Source: Stercorarius parasiticus (lineage: Eukaryota; Chordata; Aves; Charadriiformes; Stercorariidae). Taken from it: a stretch of 64,000 nt of DNA. The notes beneath the pieces were generated by a model. It made no database searches. It saw nothing but the letters and a program-made list of their open reading frames with translations, and was not told the origin of the DNA. Within the stretch, counting starts at the first letter, position 1. Every line of letters begins with the position of its first letter. A program made the translations under genes and the position numbers. Positions 63,820 through 64,000 of the stretch are shown here, in pieces. The stretch is from positions 186,001 to 250,000 of the forward strand of contig VWZL01005057.1 of assembly GCA_013396915.1 (NCBI GenBank), in the 5' to 3' direction.

Positions 63820-63855
63820 GGTCAGTCATTTTCTGATGTCATTAAATGACTGACC
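63820..63855. repeat. Perfect 12-bp inverted repeat with 12-base loop
   Basis: GGTCAGTCATTT (63820-63831) and AAATGACTGACC (63844-63855) are exact reverse complements. The loop TCTGATGTCATT contains TGATGTCA, one base from a CRE site. A related GACTGAC word occurs about 60 bases upstream. It could be a composite binding site, a hairpin in RNA or DNA, or the tip of a decayed inverted-repeat element. Confidence 0.8.
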
Positions 63856-64000
63856 CTTCTTGATCTTAGAAACTGCAAATGAATGACTCTAGATGGGCCC
63901 AAGGTGATAAAATATAAACATGTGTTGACAGTGACAAATATTTTCTACAATTTTCAACTAATAAATTATATAAAAAATGGGCAAGATTAACACCATTTAA
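63856..64000. other. AT-rich noncoding end of window
   Basis: I see nothing recognisable here. Confidence 0.5.

Overview
The window reads as bird nuclear DNA. The evidence is a degraded but clear CR1 (chicken repeat 1) LINE at 21423-22540, which carries the avian-type 3' end (ATTCTGTGATTCT), plus an older reverse-oriented CR1 fragment near 48395-48570. By eye the sequence is AT-rich and CpG-poor, and it contains many short A/T runs. These are features of an intergenic desert or a long intron. It holds no prokaryotic operon, plasmid or CRISPR structure, and no recognisable intact gene.

No host protein-coding exon could be supported. The longest open frames outside the LINE are about 134-165 codons. 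They occur on both strands, often overlap one another, and show no domain, signal peptide or family signature I recognise. The only protein-family signal is the reverse-transcriptase remnant of CR1, which is broken by frameshifts and internal deletions.

Layout: 1-6000 is unique noncoding sequence with a small assembly gap (388-405) and an A-rich cryptic repeat (4762-4866). 6090-6500 is a candidate conserved regulatory element. 6500-21400 is unremarkable apart from homopolymers and a possible short CR1 tail. 21423-22540 is the CR1 copy. 22541-31440 is AT-rich, with an RFX-like X-box, a GC-rich island (28790-29150), a TA/CA microsatellite zone (29798-30021) and an A21 run. 31440-31750, 37487-37957, 51520-51660, 57480-57720 and 60030-60370 are further candidate regulatory or otherwise constrained patches. 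44300-44416 looks like a tiny hAT-type MITE. 50671-50785 is a strongly strand-asymmetric T/G tract. 63820-63855 is a perfect 12-bp-arm inverted repeat.

Nothing shows genes working together. If the window has a function, it is most likely cis-regulatory (distal enhancers in a gene desert or intron), and that is inference. I found no convincing new biological system. The items most worth testing are the enhancer-like patches at 31440-31750 and 60030-60370, the short hAT-like element, and the 63820-63855 hairpin.
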